Shown here piece after piece: positions 53,497 to 61,967 of a DNA stretch of 64,000 nt. Origin of the DNA: CCMP332 sp040218795 (GTDB lineage Bacteria > Bacteroidota > Bacteroidia > Cytophagales > CCMP332); NCBI GenBank assembly GCA_040218795.1, contig JAVJQT010000003.1, positions 62,001 to 126,000 on the forward strand. The letters are read 5' to 3'. Both the position numbers and the translations under genes were made by a program. The stretch's first letter is position 1. Each line of letters opens with the position of its first letter. The notes beneath the pieces are model-generated. The model made no database searches. It was not told the DNA's origin and was given only the letters and a program-made list of their open reading frames with translations.

Positions 53497-54804
53497 CTAG
53501 TATCTGTATTGATCAGACTTGAATGGCCCCTTTTTGTCCACTCCAATATATTCAGCCTGTTCTTTACTGAGTGTAGTAAGCTCCACTCCTATTTTATCAA
53601 GATGAAGCATTGCTACTTTTTCATCCAAATGCTTTGGCAAAATGTATACTTTGTTTTCGTATTTATCATTGTTATTCCAAAGTTCCATTTGTGCTAATGT
53701 CTGATTGGTAAATGAATTTGACATAACAAATGAAGGATGACCCGTAGCACATCCAAGGTTAACCAAACGTCCTTCAGCAAGAAGAATAATTTCATTGCCA
53801 TTGACATTGTACACATCAACCTGAGGCTTTACAGTGTATTTTGAAGCGCCATGATTTTTGTTTAACCATGCAACATCAATTTCATTATCGAAGTGACCGA
53901 TATTGCAAACAATGGTTTTATCGTTCATCAATTCGAAATGCTCTCCGGTTAAAATATCTTTATTTCCGGTAGCAGTTACAATAATATTTGCTCTTGGAAT
54001 GGCAGTTTCCATTCGTTTTACTTCAAAGCCATCCATCGCAGCCTGTAATGCACATATTGGATCAATTTCTGTTACAATTACACGAGCTCCGGCTCCTCTT
54101 AATGATTGCGCGGTACCTTTTCCTACGTCACCATAACCGGCAACTATCGCAACTTTCCCGGCCATCATAATATCAGTTGCTCTTCTGATGGCATCTACTG
54201 CAGATTCTTTGCAACCGTATTTATTATCAAATTTAGATTTAGTAACTGAATCATTTACATTAATAGCAGGCATCGGTAACGTGCCATTTTTTACTCTTTC
54301 ATACAGTCTGTAGACCCCGGTTGTTGTTTCTTCAGAAATACCTTTGATGTTCTGTGCTAATTCAGGGTATTTGTCCAAAACAACATTGGTCAAATCTCCA
54401 CCATCATCCAATATCATATTTAATGGTTGTCCACCTTCAAATGCATGAAGTGTTTGCTCTATGCACCACTCGTATTCTTCCTCAGTCATACCTTTCCAGG
54501 CATATACAGGAATACCGGCTTCTGCAATTGCCGCCGCCGCCTGATCCTGAGTTGAAAATATATTACATGAAGACCAGGATACTTCAGCTCCTAATTCGAT
54601 TAGCGTTTCAATAAGTACCGCTGTCTGTATGGTCATGTGAAGACATCCGGCTATTCTGGCTCCCTTTAAAGGTTTTGAACTTCCAAATTCTTCTCTTAAT
54701 GACATCAAACCGGGCATTTCAGCTTCAGCTAATTTAATTTCTTTTCTTCCCCAATCTGCAAGATTGATATCTTTTACTTTATAATTTTCCTTTGTTTCGA
54801 TCAT
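53497..54804 (-). CDS. ahcY: Adenosylhomocysteinase
   Basis: AhcY hydrolyses S-adenosylhomocysteine to adenosine and homocysteine, relieving inhibition of methyltransferases. It has 435 residues: IAGCLHMTIQTAVLIETLIE, the NAD site VAGYGDVGKGTAQSLRGAGA, and the C-terminal KSDQYRY. Single gene behind its own promoter. Confidence 0.98.
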   Translation of the reverse strand: MIETKENYKVKDINLADWGRKEIKLAEAEMPGLMSLREEFGSSKPLKGARIAGCLHMTIQTAVLIETLIELGAEVSWSSCNIFSTQDQAAAAIAEAGIPVYAWKGMTEEEYEWCIEQTLHAFEGGQPLNMILDDGGDLTNVVLDKYPELAQNIKGISEETTTGVYRLYERVKNGTLPMPAINVNDSVTKSKFDNKYGCKESAVDAIRRATDIMMAGKVAIVAGYGDVGKGTAQSLRGAGARVIVTEIDPICALQAAMDGFEVKRMETAIPRANIIVTATGNKDILTGEHFELMNDKTIVCNIGHFDNEIDVAWLNKNHGASKYTVKPQVDVYNVNGNEIILLAEGRLVNLGCATGHPSFVMSNSFTNQTLAQMELWNNNDKYENKVYILPKHLDEKVAMLHLDKIGVELTTLSKEQAEYIGVDKKGPFKSDQYRY

Positions 54805-54834
54805 TTTATTGGATTGATAATTTCAAATTGACTG

Positions 54835-54842
54835 CAAAAATA
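54835..54842 (-). promoter_or_regulatory. Promoter -7 box for ahcY
   Basis: The minus strand reads TATTTTTG (TAnnTTTG), then CAGTCA, with TTG 20 bp upstream. The TSS should be about 25-30 bases before the ATG at 54804. Confidence 0.7.
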
Positions 54843-54869
54843 AATTTATTAAAGGCAAATTCCAACCAT

Positions 54870-56174
54870 TTAGAAATCCCAGTAAGTCCTGGGCTCAATT
54901 TCGGCCTTGATTTGATTGAGCAAATTGTACAAACCGAAATAGGTTCTGTTTACATAAAGTGCATGTTGAGAACCTCTGGCCGTACCCGCATCCCTTAAAT
55001 CCTTCATTTTGGATGTTTTTTCACCCAAATCATAGATATCCTTAAAATAACTATCATCACCGAAATTAAATTTCTCCGACCTGAATGGTTTTGATAAAAG
55101 ATCTCCTAACTCCCCGTATATCTCAACAAAAAGATTTCTAATTTTTTGAGAATCCTTGGACGTAATTAATTCAATATCTTCTAGAATTTTTTCGAAATCA
55201 CCATTTCCCGATAAACGATCAGCTCTGAGTAATTTGAAATAATTGATATAGAAATCCTCAGGAATAACTTTCACACATCCAAAATCCAAAATGGCCAATT
55301 TCCCCTCACTTGTAATCAAAAAATTTCCCGGATGTGGATCTGCATGTACCATTTTTAGCTTATGAACCTGGTAGTCGTAAAAATCCCACATTATCTGCCC
55401 AACCTTGTTTCTCATCTTTTGATCTGGATTCGATTGCAACCATTCTTTGATATGATCCCCTTGAATCCAATCCATTGTTAGGATTTTTCTCGCTGAGAAT
55501 TCTGCATAATATTTTGGGAAAATAACATCGCCAATGTCCTTACAGGCTTCTGAAATTTCTACGGAACGTTTTAATTCTAATTCGTAATCGGTCTCCTCTG
55601 TAAGTCTTTCTTCGACTTCATTCATGTATTTGTCAAGATCTTTACCCCTTACATTCATTAATCGCATGGCAAATGGCTTGGCCATTTTAAGATCCGATTT
55701 CACACTTTCGGCAACTCCCGGATATTGCACTTTTACAGCAAATTCTTTTCCATTTTTTGTGGCTTTGTGTACCTGCCCTATTGATGCCGCATTGACAGCC
55801 TCCTTGGTAAAAGTTTCAAAAATCTCTGAGGGTGATTTCCCAAAATAACCCTTAAATGTCTTCACAATAAGTGGGCCTGATAAAGGCGGTGCACTATATT
55901 GCGACATTGCAAATCGCTCCTGATAAGCTGTAGGAAGAATATTTTGGTCCATGCTCATCATTTGTGCTACTTTTAAAGCACTGCCTTTAAGATTGCTGAG
56001 CATACCGTAAATCTCTTCGGCATTATCATTGTGCAATTCATCTTTTGATCTTTCCGGGTTCACCGCTTTTTTAGCGTAATACTTGACGTAATTACCTCCG
56101 ACTTTTACCCCGGTCTTAACAAATGCAGTGGCTCTCTGAACCTTACTTGCAGGAATACTTTCTTGTGATTTCAA
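54870..56174 (-). CDS. ABC1/UbiB-family atypical kinase
   Basis: 434 residues of the ABC1/UbiB/ADCK family (protein-kinase-like fold; lipid or quinone metabolism in known members). Seen here: LKGSALKVAQMMSMD, a KxGQ-like motif with Gly replaced by Ala; the Ala-rich loop NAASIGQVHKA; lysine of FAVKVQYPG; catalytic HADPHPGNF; and metal-binding LDFGC. No transmembrane segment is evident. It starts 1 bp after a TetR-like gene. Its substrate is unknown. Confidence 0.9.
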   Translation of the reverse strand: MKSQESIPASKVQRATAFVKTGVKVGGNYVKYYAKKAVNPERSKDELHNDNAEEIYGMLSNLKGSALKVAQMMSMDQNILPTAYQERFAMSQYSAPPLSGPLIVKTFKGYFGKSPSEIFETFTKEAVNAASIGQVHKATKNGKEFAVKVQYPGVAESVKSDLKMAKPFAMRLMNVRGKDLDKYMNEVEERLTEETDYELELKRSVEISEACKDIGDVIFPKYYAEFSARKILTMDWIQGDHIKEWLQSNPDQKMRNKVGQIMWDFYDYQVHKLKMVHADPHPGNFLITSEGKLAILDFGCVKVIPEDFYINYFKLLRADRLSGNGDFEKILEDIELITSKDSQKIRNLFVEIYGELGDLLSKPFRSEKFNFGDDSYFKDIYDLGEKTSKMKDLRDAGTARGSQHALYVNRTYFGLYNLLNQIKAEIEPRTYWDF

Positions 56175-56813
56175 TTATTTACTTTGATTTTGAAAAATGA
56201 ATTTTGCGAAATCAATCGCGGAGTCTAATGGTCCTTTTCCTATTAGTTCAAAAGCCAGATTGACTGATTTCTCAATGGCTGCATCTGTTTTTTCAAATCC
56301 TCTTGAATCGTCTTTGATCCAAAACTCAAGGATAAATAAAAAGTGAATCCAGAATACTCGAAAATATTGATCGGTAAGTCGCGGACGATCTGCTATTTCT
56401 TCCTTTTCAATACCTTCCTCAACAATACCTTTCATCCATTCCTCAAACTTTTCCTTAAACTTTTTAAGATCAGCTGTATCCATAGCTGCTTTTATCAGTC
56501 GTTCATGTCCTCTTTTGAAAAGAATATAGCTTCGATAAGACTTGAGCATTTCCGCAAGGGTGAAGTAGAAAAAAAGCACTTTTTCCCTTGCTGATCCATT
56601 GATATAATTGTCTTCTTTGGATAGAGAAGATTCAACATCTTCAAAAATTTGTTCCCAAACCGCCTTATCCAAATCATTTAAAGAATTGAAATGATTATAT
56701 AATTCCTTCTCATCTAGCTTTATTTTTTTACAAAAAGAAAGAACTGAATTCAATGCCTCTTTATCCGTAAGAAGCATATCCATATATTGTTTTAGTATCT
56801 TTTTACTATCCAT
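56175..56813 (-). CDS. TetR-like regulator paired with the ABC1 kinase
   Basis: 212 residues, all helical. The N-terminal ~50 residues (ILKQYMDMLLTDKEALNSVL, then KLDEKELYNHFNSL) look like a TetR DNA-binding domain with a weak HTH, and the rest like a TetR C-terminal domain (SYRSYILFKRGHERLIKAAM). It is translationally close to the ABC1 kinase (1 bp). The DNA-binding part is atypical, so function as a regulator is a moderate-confidence call. Confidence 0.7.
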   Translation of the reverse strand: MDSKKILKQYMDMLLTDKEALNSVLSFCKKIKLDEKELYNHFNSLNDLDKAVWEQIFEDVESSLSKEDNYINGSAREKVLFFYFTLAEMLKSYRSYILFKRGHERLIKAAMDTADLKKFKEKFEEWMKGIVEEGIEKEEIADRPRLTDQYFRVFWIHFLFILEFWIKDDSRGFEKTDAAIEKSVNLAFELIGKGPLDSAIDFAKFIFQNQSK

Positions 56814-56872
56814 TACAAGAAAAACAGATATTCATTGCTTTGGTTTCAGATTTATTAAATAAAAAAAGACAT

Positions 56873-56880
56873 TAGATTTG
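56873..56880 (+). promoter_or_regulatory. Promoter -7 box for tRNA-Arg
   Basis: TAGATTTG (TAnnTTTG), followed by CACCC, ends 10 bp before the tRNA. No TTG at -33. Confidence 0.6.
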
Positions 56881-56890
56881 CACCCAATAT

Positions 56891-56964
56891 GCACTCGTAG
56901 CTCAATTGGATAGAGCGCTGGATTTCGGCTCCAGAGGTTGAGGGTTCGACTCCTTCCGGGTGCA
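56891..56964 (+). tRNA. trnR: tRNA-Arg (TCG)
   Basis: 74 nt: acceptor GCACTCG/CGGGTGC with one T-G pair, discriminator A; anticodon stem CTGGA/TCCAG around TTTCGGC gives TCG. CCA is not encoded. A rho-independent terminator follows. Confidence 0.96.
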
Positions 56965-56973
56965 CTTTTATTC

Positions 56974-57007
56974 AAAAACCGCTGATATCAATTCGGCGGT
57001 TTTTTTT
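56974..57007 (+). terminator. Terminator after tRNA-Arg
   Basis: AAAACCGC and GCGGTTTT pair around a loop of 13 nt or less, followed by seven to eight T. It ends 97 bp before the acyltransferase gene. Confidence 0.8.
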
Positions 57008-57103
57008 ATTATTAAAATAAGTGTCCAAAAATACTTATCATAAATGTCCATTATTCTACCTGCTTAAACAGAATACTTACTTTTACCCCAAAATAGAAGC
57101 AAG

Positions 57104-58057
57104 TTGCGTCTTAGGAAAGAAATAAAATACCACTTACTCGTTAATCTAATCAAAGGCTTCGTCAGCTTTGTGTCTTTTTTCCCTCGAAAAGTAGGCCTTT
57201 TCTTTTTTACCTTTTATGGCCACCTTGCTTATTTACTTGTTAAAAAACAAAGACAAAAAACAATCGCCAATATCCGCTTTGCGCTGGGAGATAAACTTTC
57301 GGAAAAAGAAATACACGAGATGGCGCGGAAGGTTTTTATCCATCAATCAAAAAATCTTGTGGATTATATGCATGCCATTAAGGTTAAAAGCAGAGAGGCA
57401 TTTGCAAAATACGTTGATATTGTCGGTGAAGCGCATTTAAAAACGGCTTATGATCGTGGCAAAGGCGTGATTTGCCTTGTGAGTCATACGGGCTCTTGGG
57501 AATTTTCAGCAATCACACCATCTATTTTGGGCTATGAAACCACAGCGGTTAGCAAAGCATTAAGACATCCGAAAATGAATGATTTGATTGTAGGATACAG
57601 ACAGAGCAGAGGTCTGAAAAATTTAAATCGAGGAGATACATACAAACAATTGGTCGAAGCTTTGAATTCCGGCGACTGTCTGATAATTATGATAGACCAG
57701 GATACCAAAGTCAAAAGTTGTTTTGTCAATTTCCTTGGACATCCCGCTTACACCCCAGTTGGTGCCGCAATGTTGGCTTTGGACACAGAGGCTGCTGTCG
57801 TTCCAATGTCGATGCACAGAAAGAAAAACGACAAACACCAATTCACCATTAGACCGGAACTAAGCTTGGTGAAAACCGGGAATCGCATTCATGATTTGAA
57901 GGAAAATACCAAACTTTTTAGTGCTGAAATCGAGGAGTTTGTTAAAATGGATCTTTCGCAATGGGTATGGATGCATGAAAGGTGGAAAACCACACCAGAA
58001 TCAATTTCAAAACTTGTGGAAGAAGGGGTTATTAAGGATACATCTCTTGTAGATTAA
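57104..58057 (+). CDS. LpxL/HtrB-family lysophospholipid acyltransferase
   Basis: A lipid A late acyltransferase of 317 residues. The HX4(D/E) catalytic motif is HTGSWE in CLVSHTGSWEFSAI. A hydrophobic N-terminal anchor and GDCLIIMIDQDTKVKSCFVN, then a C-terminal QWVWMHERWKT, all fit the family. No ATG lies near the start, so it uses TTG at 57104 (LRLRKEIKYHLLVNLIKGFV). It is an inner-membrane enzyme of LPS lipid A or ornithine-lipid synthesis. Confidence 0.88.
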   Translation: MRLRKEIKYHLLVNLIKGFVSFVSFFPRKVGLFFFTFYGHLAYLLVKKQRQKTIANIRFALGDKLSEKEIHEMARKVFIHQSKNLVDYMHAIKVKSREAFAKYVDIVGEAHLKTAYDRGKGVICLVSHTGSWEFSAITPSILGYETTAVSKALRHPKMNDLIVGYRQSRGLKNLNRGDTYKQLVEALNSGDCLIIMIDQDTKVKSCFVNFLGHPAYTPVGAAMLALDTEAAVVPMSMHRKKNDKHQFTIRPELSLVKTGNRIHDLKENTKLFSAEIEEFVKMDLSQWVWMHERWKTTPESISKLVEEGVIKDTSLVD

Positions 58058-58077
58058 ATTTTATCTAAATCTTAATT

Positions 58078-58092
58078 CCTGCCCGGGGCAGG
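58078..58092. repeat. GC-rich palindrome between convergent genes
   Basis: CCTGCCC and GGGCAGG are separated by one G, forming a 15-bp palindrome of very high GC in an AT-rich spacer. It lies 20 bp after the acyltransferase stop and 5 bp before the stop of the next gene on the other strand. It could serve as a shared transcription-stop hairpin or be one copy of a dispersed repeat. Confidence 0.6.
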
Positions 58093-58097
58093 CTAGC

Positions 58098-58625
58098 TTA
58101 ATTATTTTCATAGGCTTCTTTCAGCCAATTGATTACTTCTTTATCAACTTCTTCTTTTTGCTCTAGTCTGATTCTGTGAGTACACATCGTTCCAAAAGGT
58201 CCTGAATTTTCGAGCCTTCCCACAGGTTCTTTACCTTTAATTTTTAATCCTAAATCAATTCTTGTTTTTGTAGCCGGCTTAACCAGCGCAAATTGTTTAT
58301 TTCTTATCAAGCTTACAGAGTCCTTTTTGGGAGTTATGGTAATATCCCTTCCAAAGCCGGAAATCAACTTAATAATTTCATCGTAAATGGGCTTTAAATC
58401 TTCCTTGCCATTGTACTGGTTTTTTAGAAGGCTGGCATCGTCAATACTACCCGCATCTGCTTTTTTGGCTTTTAAGGCAACCGTATTAGCATAGCCATGG
58501 GTAAATCCATGTTCTGATTTGAGGTATTTGACAATCTCACCATGCTTTTCAATGCCGGATTTATTTACTACTCCTATCCAATAATTTAAGTCATGCCCGG
58601 TTTTCTCAATAAGTCCCTTTTCCAT
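58098..58625 (-). CDS. DUF4287/DUF5655 domain protein
   Basis: 175 residues, no signal peptide. N-terminal part (KTGHDLNYWIGVVNKSGIEK, KSEHGFTHGYANTVALKA) matches DUF4287; the C-terminal part (YDEIIKLISGFGRDITITPK, LGLKIKGKEPVGRLENSGPF) matches DUF5655. Both are as I remember the families. Function unknown. It stands alone on its strand. Confidence 0.85.
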   Translation of the reverse strand: MEKGLIEKTGHDLNYWIGVVNKSGIEKHGEIVKYLKSEHGFTHGYANTVALKAKKADAGSIDDASLLKNQYNGKEDLKPIYDEIIKLISGFGRDITITPKKDSVSLIRNKQFALVKPATKTRIDLGLKIKGKEPVGRLENSGPFGTMCTHRIRLEQKEEVDKEVINWLKEAYENN

Positions 58626-58719
58626 AATTCTTAAATTTTAGCGTTTATAAGTTAACACATTGAAATTTTGAAGACAAAGATTTTTTATCACTTCCTCATT
58701 CATTTCTTTTAAGTATTAT

Positions 58720-59184
58720 TCATGATAATAAGCTCACAATTTCCTGATGTCCTTCTTTTTTGGCTATTTCCACTGCAGTTAAGCCGGATGAATCTTTTTG
58801 GGATTTATCAGCCCCTTTGCCGATTAATAATTTGACCATTTCAAGTTGGCCGTATTTTGCAGCAAACATCAAAGCTGTTTCTCCGGCATTATTTTTTGTT
58901 TCAATATCAGCACCATTTGAAATAAGTAATTCAGCTAATTCAATTAAGCCTTTAAAACTCACGCCCATCAAAACCGTATTTCCCAAAACATCTTTATGAT
59001 TGATTTCAGCGCCCTTTTTAATTAAGTATTCAGCAGCTTCCTGATTACCAAAATAGGTGGCAAAAACCAATGGGCTAAATCCTCTTTCGTCTTTTGTGTT
59101 TATTAAATCGGGATTTGTTTCAATGATTTTTTTCAATGTCTCCTGGTCTTTTGACTTAATTGCTTCATTCACAGATATATTCAT
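58720..59184 (-). CDS. Ankyrin-repeat protein
   Basis: 154 residues from the ATG at 59184 (MNISVNEAIKSKDQETLKKI). About four ankyrin repeats: DLINTKDERGFSPLVFATYF, GAEINHKDVLGNTVLMGV, GADIETKNNAGETALMFAAK, GADKSQKDSSGLTAVEIAKK. The frame is open 31 codons upstream, but that section is not ankyrin-like and has no clear signal peptide. It is a protein-interaction module of unknown partner. Confidence 0.88.
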   Translation of the reverse strand: MNISVNEAIKSKDQETLKKIIETNPDLINTKDERGFSPLVFATYFGNQEAAEYLIKKGAEINHKDVLGNTVLMGVSFKGLIELAELLISNGADIETKNNAGETALMFAAKYGQLEMVKLLIGKGADKSQKDSSGLTAVEIAKKEGHQEIVSLLS

Positions 59185-59318
59185 TCTAATCCTATTTAAT
59201 ATTTTTGAGTAATTTAATTTGAAACCAAAACTTATGAAAAATATGGGCACATTTTTGACAGATTGATTTTCTTTCAAAAGAATAATTCCCTTAACTTTAA
59301 TTATATAAATTATAAGAT

Positions 59319-60809
59319 ATGAGAAAACTGCTCTACTTTACTATCGCATACTTTATTTTCCATTTAGGCTATTCACAACACGAATTAGCTGACTTTCAAA
59401 CTACTGCAAGAGCAGGAGTCGGAACGACTTTTGCCGAAGAATACAATGCATTAGGCATTAATGCTGCCAATCTTGCAAGAGAACCATTCTTTTTTGAAAA
59501 GAAGACAACAATTGGCTTGCTGGCATTTAACATGACCGTTTTTACAGCTCCATTGTCTAAAGAAGAAGCCATAGGTGCTTTTGGAGGAAATGATAATTTG
59601 ACTTATGAAGAAAAAGTAGAAAATGCCCTCGTTTTTATTGGAGAACCAATTAGCATGAATTTTGACTACATGCTTTTTGGGGCCTATTATCAGCATCGAA
59701 AGGCCGGTGGTTTTGCTTTTACCATTCGCGATAAAATTCAGTGGTATTCCGAATTTGATACCAAAGCTTCTGATCTGATGTTTCTGGGTTATAATTCGCA
59801 GTATTTTGATCAGGTACAGATTGAAAGGCCCGATGGGTCAACGCAAATCATTCAGAATTCACCGGATTTATCCGATTCTGTAAGAGCAATGATTACCAAA
59901 GGGGTGCTTTCGGATACCACACAGGCCATTGATTATACTACGCTTATTGGAAATACAAATCTTTCTATGGTGGCATACAGGGAATACAGCCTTGGATGGG
60001 GTCGTGAAGCTTATAATAATGGCGACCTTAAAATTGAAGGTGGTGTGGGCATCAGGTACATCGCCGGTTATAACATGACTGAAATTAGAAATCGCGATGG
60101 AAAAATGGAAGCCTTCGGTGCTTTTTCTCCATGGCTGGATATAGATTTTGGAGCCGCTGCGGCAACCAATCCAACGGCCATCAACAATAAACGATTTGGT
60201 ATAGGAGGATTTAACGTGGTTGGAAACGGATTCGGTTTTGATTTAGGCATAAGCCTTGAATATAAAAAGCGGACAAATTTTGGTATTGCCCTGAACAATG
60301 TAGGCTTTATTACTTGGAATAAAAATTTATACGAAGCGGTTGATAAAGATTTGATAGACCTGGACAACGGCGGTTTTGAAACGCTAAACTTTTTTGAAGA
60401 AGCTCAAAAATTCGGCGGTGATGATGGAATTTTTGAATGGGAAACAGGTAAAAAAAGAACGATCAATTTGCCTGCAAATCTTCGTATTGGAGCAAGTCAG
60501 GAAATAAGAAACACCATTCATGTAGGGCTTGATGTAATTATGCCCTTAAATGATCTACCGGGGGCAATTGATAAGCCAATTATTTCTGTAGGTGGTGATT
60601 TTACACCTTTAAAATTAATCAGAGCAAGTACAGGATTCACCTATGGTGGTAATTTCGATACGAGAGTTCTGATTCCAATTGGATGTTCTGTGATGCTCGG
60701 CCAGGGATCTTATGAAATTGGTGCAGCTACAAGGGATATTGTAACCTATTTTAGACAAAAAGGCCCTGTGCTTTCTGCTGGTTTTGGATTTTTTAAATTT
60801 AGATTTTAA
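59319..60809 (+). CDS. DUF5723-family outer-membrane protein
   Basis: 496 residues with a cleavable N-terminal signal (MRKLLYFTIAYFIFHLGYS). The mature part is rich in aromatic/Gly beta-strand-like segments (GVGIRYIAGYNMTEI, GFGFDLGISLEYKKRTNFGI, RIGASQEIRNTIHVGL), consistent with a beta-barrel of the DUF5723/PorV-like group common in Bacteroidota. No recognised function. Its last bases overlap the convergent AraC gene by 4 bp. Confidence 0.8.
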   Translation: MRKLLYFTIAYFIFHLGYSQHELADFQTTARAGVGTTFAEEYNALGINAANLAREPFFFEKKTTIGLLAFNMTVFTAPLSKEEAIGAFGGNDNLTYEEKVENALVFIGEPISMNFDYMLFGAYYQHRKAGGFAFTIRDKIQWYSEFDTKASDLMFLGYNSQYFDQVQIERPDGSTQIIQNSPDLSDSVRAMITKGVLSDTTQAIDYTTLIGNTNLSMVAYREYSLGWGREAYNNGDLKIEGGVGIRYIAGYNMTEIRNRDGKMEAFGAFSPWLDIDFGAAAATNPTAINNKRFGIGGFNVVGNGFGFDLGISLEYKKRTNFGIALNNVGFITWNKNLYEAVDKDLIDLDNGGFETLNFFEEAQKFGGDDGIFEWETGKKRTINLPANLRIGASQEIRNTIHVGLDVIMPLNDLPGAIDKPIISVGGDFTPLKLIRASTGFTYGGNFDTRVLIPIGCSVMLGQGSYEIGAATRDIVTYFRQKGPVLSAGFGFFKFRF

Positions 60810-61780
60810 GCTTTAAGTAGATATTTCTTAGGCGTTACACCGAATTTCTTTTTAAAGGCCGCAATAAAATGACTGGGATTGGCATATCCTACGCTATATG
60901 CCACATCTTTTATTTGCACATTGCCTTTGTCCAGAATTAATCTTGCAGAATCCATTCTGTGATTGACAAGGTAGCCATAAATGGTGTTTCTAAAAATCTT
61001 TTTGAAATTGCTTTTCAGTTTCATTTCATTTGTACCCACCATTTTTGCCAATTCCGGAATAGAAGGCGGATTTGACATGTTGGAAATCAGAATTTTTTCA
61101 ACTCTTCTGATTTTTTCTTCTTCAAGATTATCGTGAATAACAGGGCAGGCATTGCTTTCGTGTTCTGAATAATTGCCTTGCTCCAAATACATGCTCATTA
61201 TCTCCAGCACCTTGGCCTTTTCATAAATTCCGGAAAAATTATTTTTCAGGTTGTGCTCAAATAATTCATTGCTCACTATTGAAAAAGATGGTTTTTTTGC
61301 TCTTAAACTCAAAAAAGTTTTAGATCTGTAATTCTTTGCCACCTCTCGCGGAGAAATCTTATCTTCAATATCAAGATCAAATAATTCGTGAATCTTATTT
61401 ACCGTAACGGCTATTAAACCAATTGATGAATTGGAATTTAAATCAATAGTTATGGCCCAATCATGAAAAGGGTATGCCAAAATTCCATAATTGGATTCAT
61501 CGAGATTATTCTGAGTATTTTGAATATCAGATGAAATATTTAATTGACCTGAAAGAGGAATTACAAACAGTATAATTTCTTTGGGGAAATTGAGATCTAT
61601 GGAAATAGATTTTTTTACTGAATTATTAATTTTAATTCTTCCAAGTCCTTTTTCAATCAATTTATATTCCACAGCATTTTCATTCAATGGAATATTTTCT
61701 AAAATCTCTGATCCGGAAATCTGATGATAAATTTTATTAAAAAGCTTTGACAGGTATTTGTCTAAGTTGATGTTCTCCAA
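60806..61780 (-). CDS. AraC-family regulator (PchR-like)
   Basis: 324 residues. The C-terminal ~100 residues have two AraC-type HTH motifs (SIPELAKMVGTNEMKLKSNF, then KDVAYSVGYANPSHFIAAFK) and KKFGVTPKKYL. The IYGYLVNHRMDSARLILDKG segment resembles PchR, a siderophore-responsive AraC regulator. The N-terminal ~190 residues are a ligand-sensing domain without obvious motifs. It is divergent from hemA, so it likely senses iron/heme status and controls heme synthesis. That is inference. Confidence 0.88.
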   Translation of the reverse strand: MENINLDKYLSKLFNKIYHQISGSEILENIPLNENAVEYKLIEKGLGRIKINNSVKKSISIDLNFPKEIILFVIPLSGQLNISSDIQNTQNNLDESNYGILAYPFHDWAITIDLNSNSSIGLIAVTVNKIHELFDLDIEDKISPREVAKNYRSKTFLSLRAKKPSFSIVSNELFEHNLKNNFSGIYEKAKVLEIMSMYLEQGNYSEHESNACPVIHDNLEEEKIRRVEKILISNMSNPPSIPELAKMVGTNEMKLKSNFKKIFRNTIYGYLVNHRMDSARLILDKGNVQIKDVAYSVGYANPSHFIAAFKKKFGVTPKKYLLKA

Positions 61781-61822
61781 TTTCTATTTTATTTCAACAC
61801 AAATCTCATTCGCTGTTCTCTG

Positions 61823-61830
61823 CAAAATTA
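61823..61830 (-). promoter_or_regulatory. Promoter -7 box for the AraC regulator
   Basis: The minus strand reads TAATTTTG (TAnnTTTG) followed by CAGAG, about 42 bases before the ATG. No -33 TTG at the expected spacing. Confidence 0.55.
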
Positions 61831-61908
61831 TGATTTGAATCAGAATTCTAATGCATTTTTTAAATATATCTCTTGATTGAGTGAATTATTATTTGAACGG
61901 CCTTCTGA

Positions 61909-61940
61909 TTTGGGTATTTATTATTCGTTTTTGGGTATTT
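61909..61940 (+). promoter_or_regulatory. Tandem direct repeat before hemA, candidate AraC operator
   Basis: TTTGGGTATTT occurs twice, at 61909 and 61930, exactly 21 bp apart (two helical turns). The second copy ends 18 bp before the hemA -7 box, covering the -33 area, where no TTG is found. This is the spacing used by AraC-family proteins on direct half-sites. Confidence 0.6.
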
Positions 61941-61958
61941 CTACTCCTTTTCCACGAT

Positions 61959-61966
61959 TAAATTTG
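61959..61966 (+). promoter_or_regulatory. Promoter -7 box for hemA (near-leaderless)
   Basis: TAAATTTG (TAnnTTTG) followed by CATGCAAATG. The ATGs at 61968 and 61974 begin 2 and 8 bases after the box, so the mRNA would have little or no leader. Confidence 0.6.
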
Positions 61967-61967
61967 C

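Noticed and set aside
54354..54614. Plus-strand frame opposite ahcY
   Set aside because: Antisense of a certain enzyme gene.
57078..57085. TACTTTTA as promoter of the acyltransferase
   Set aside because: One mismatch to TAnnTTTG and no -33; too weak to list as a feature.
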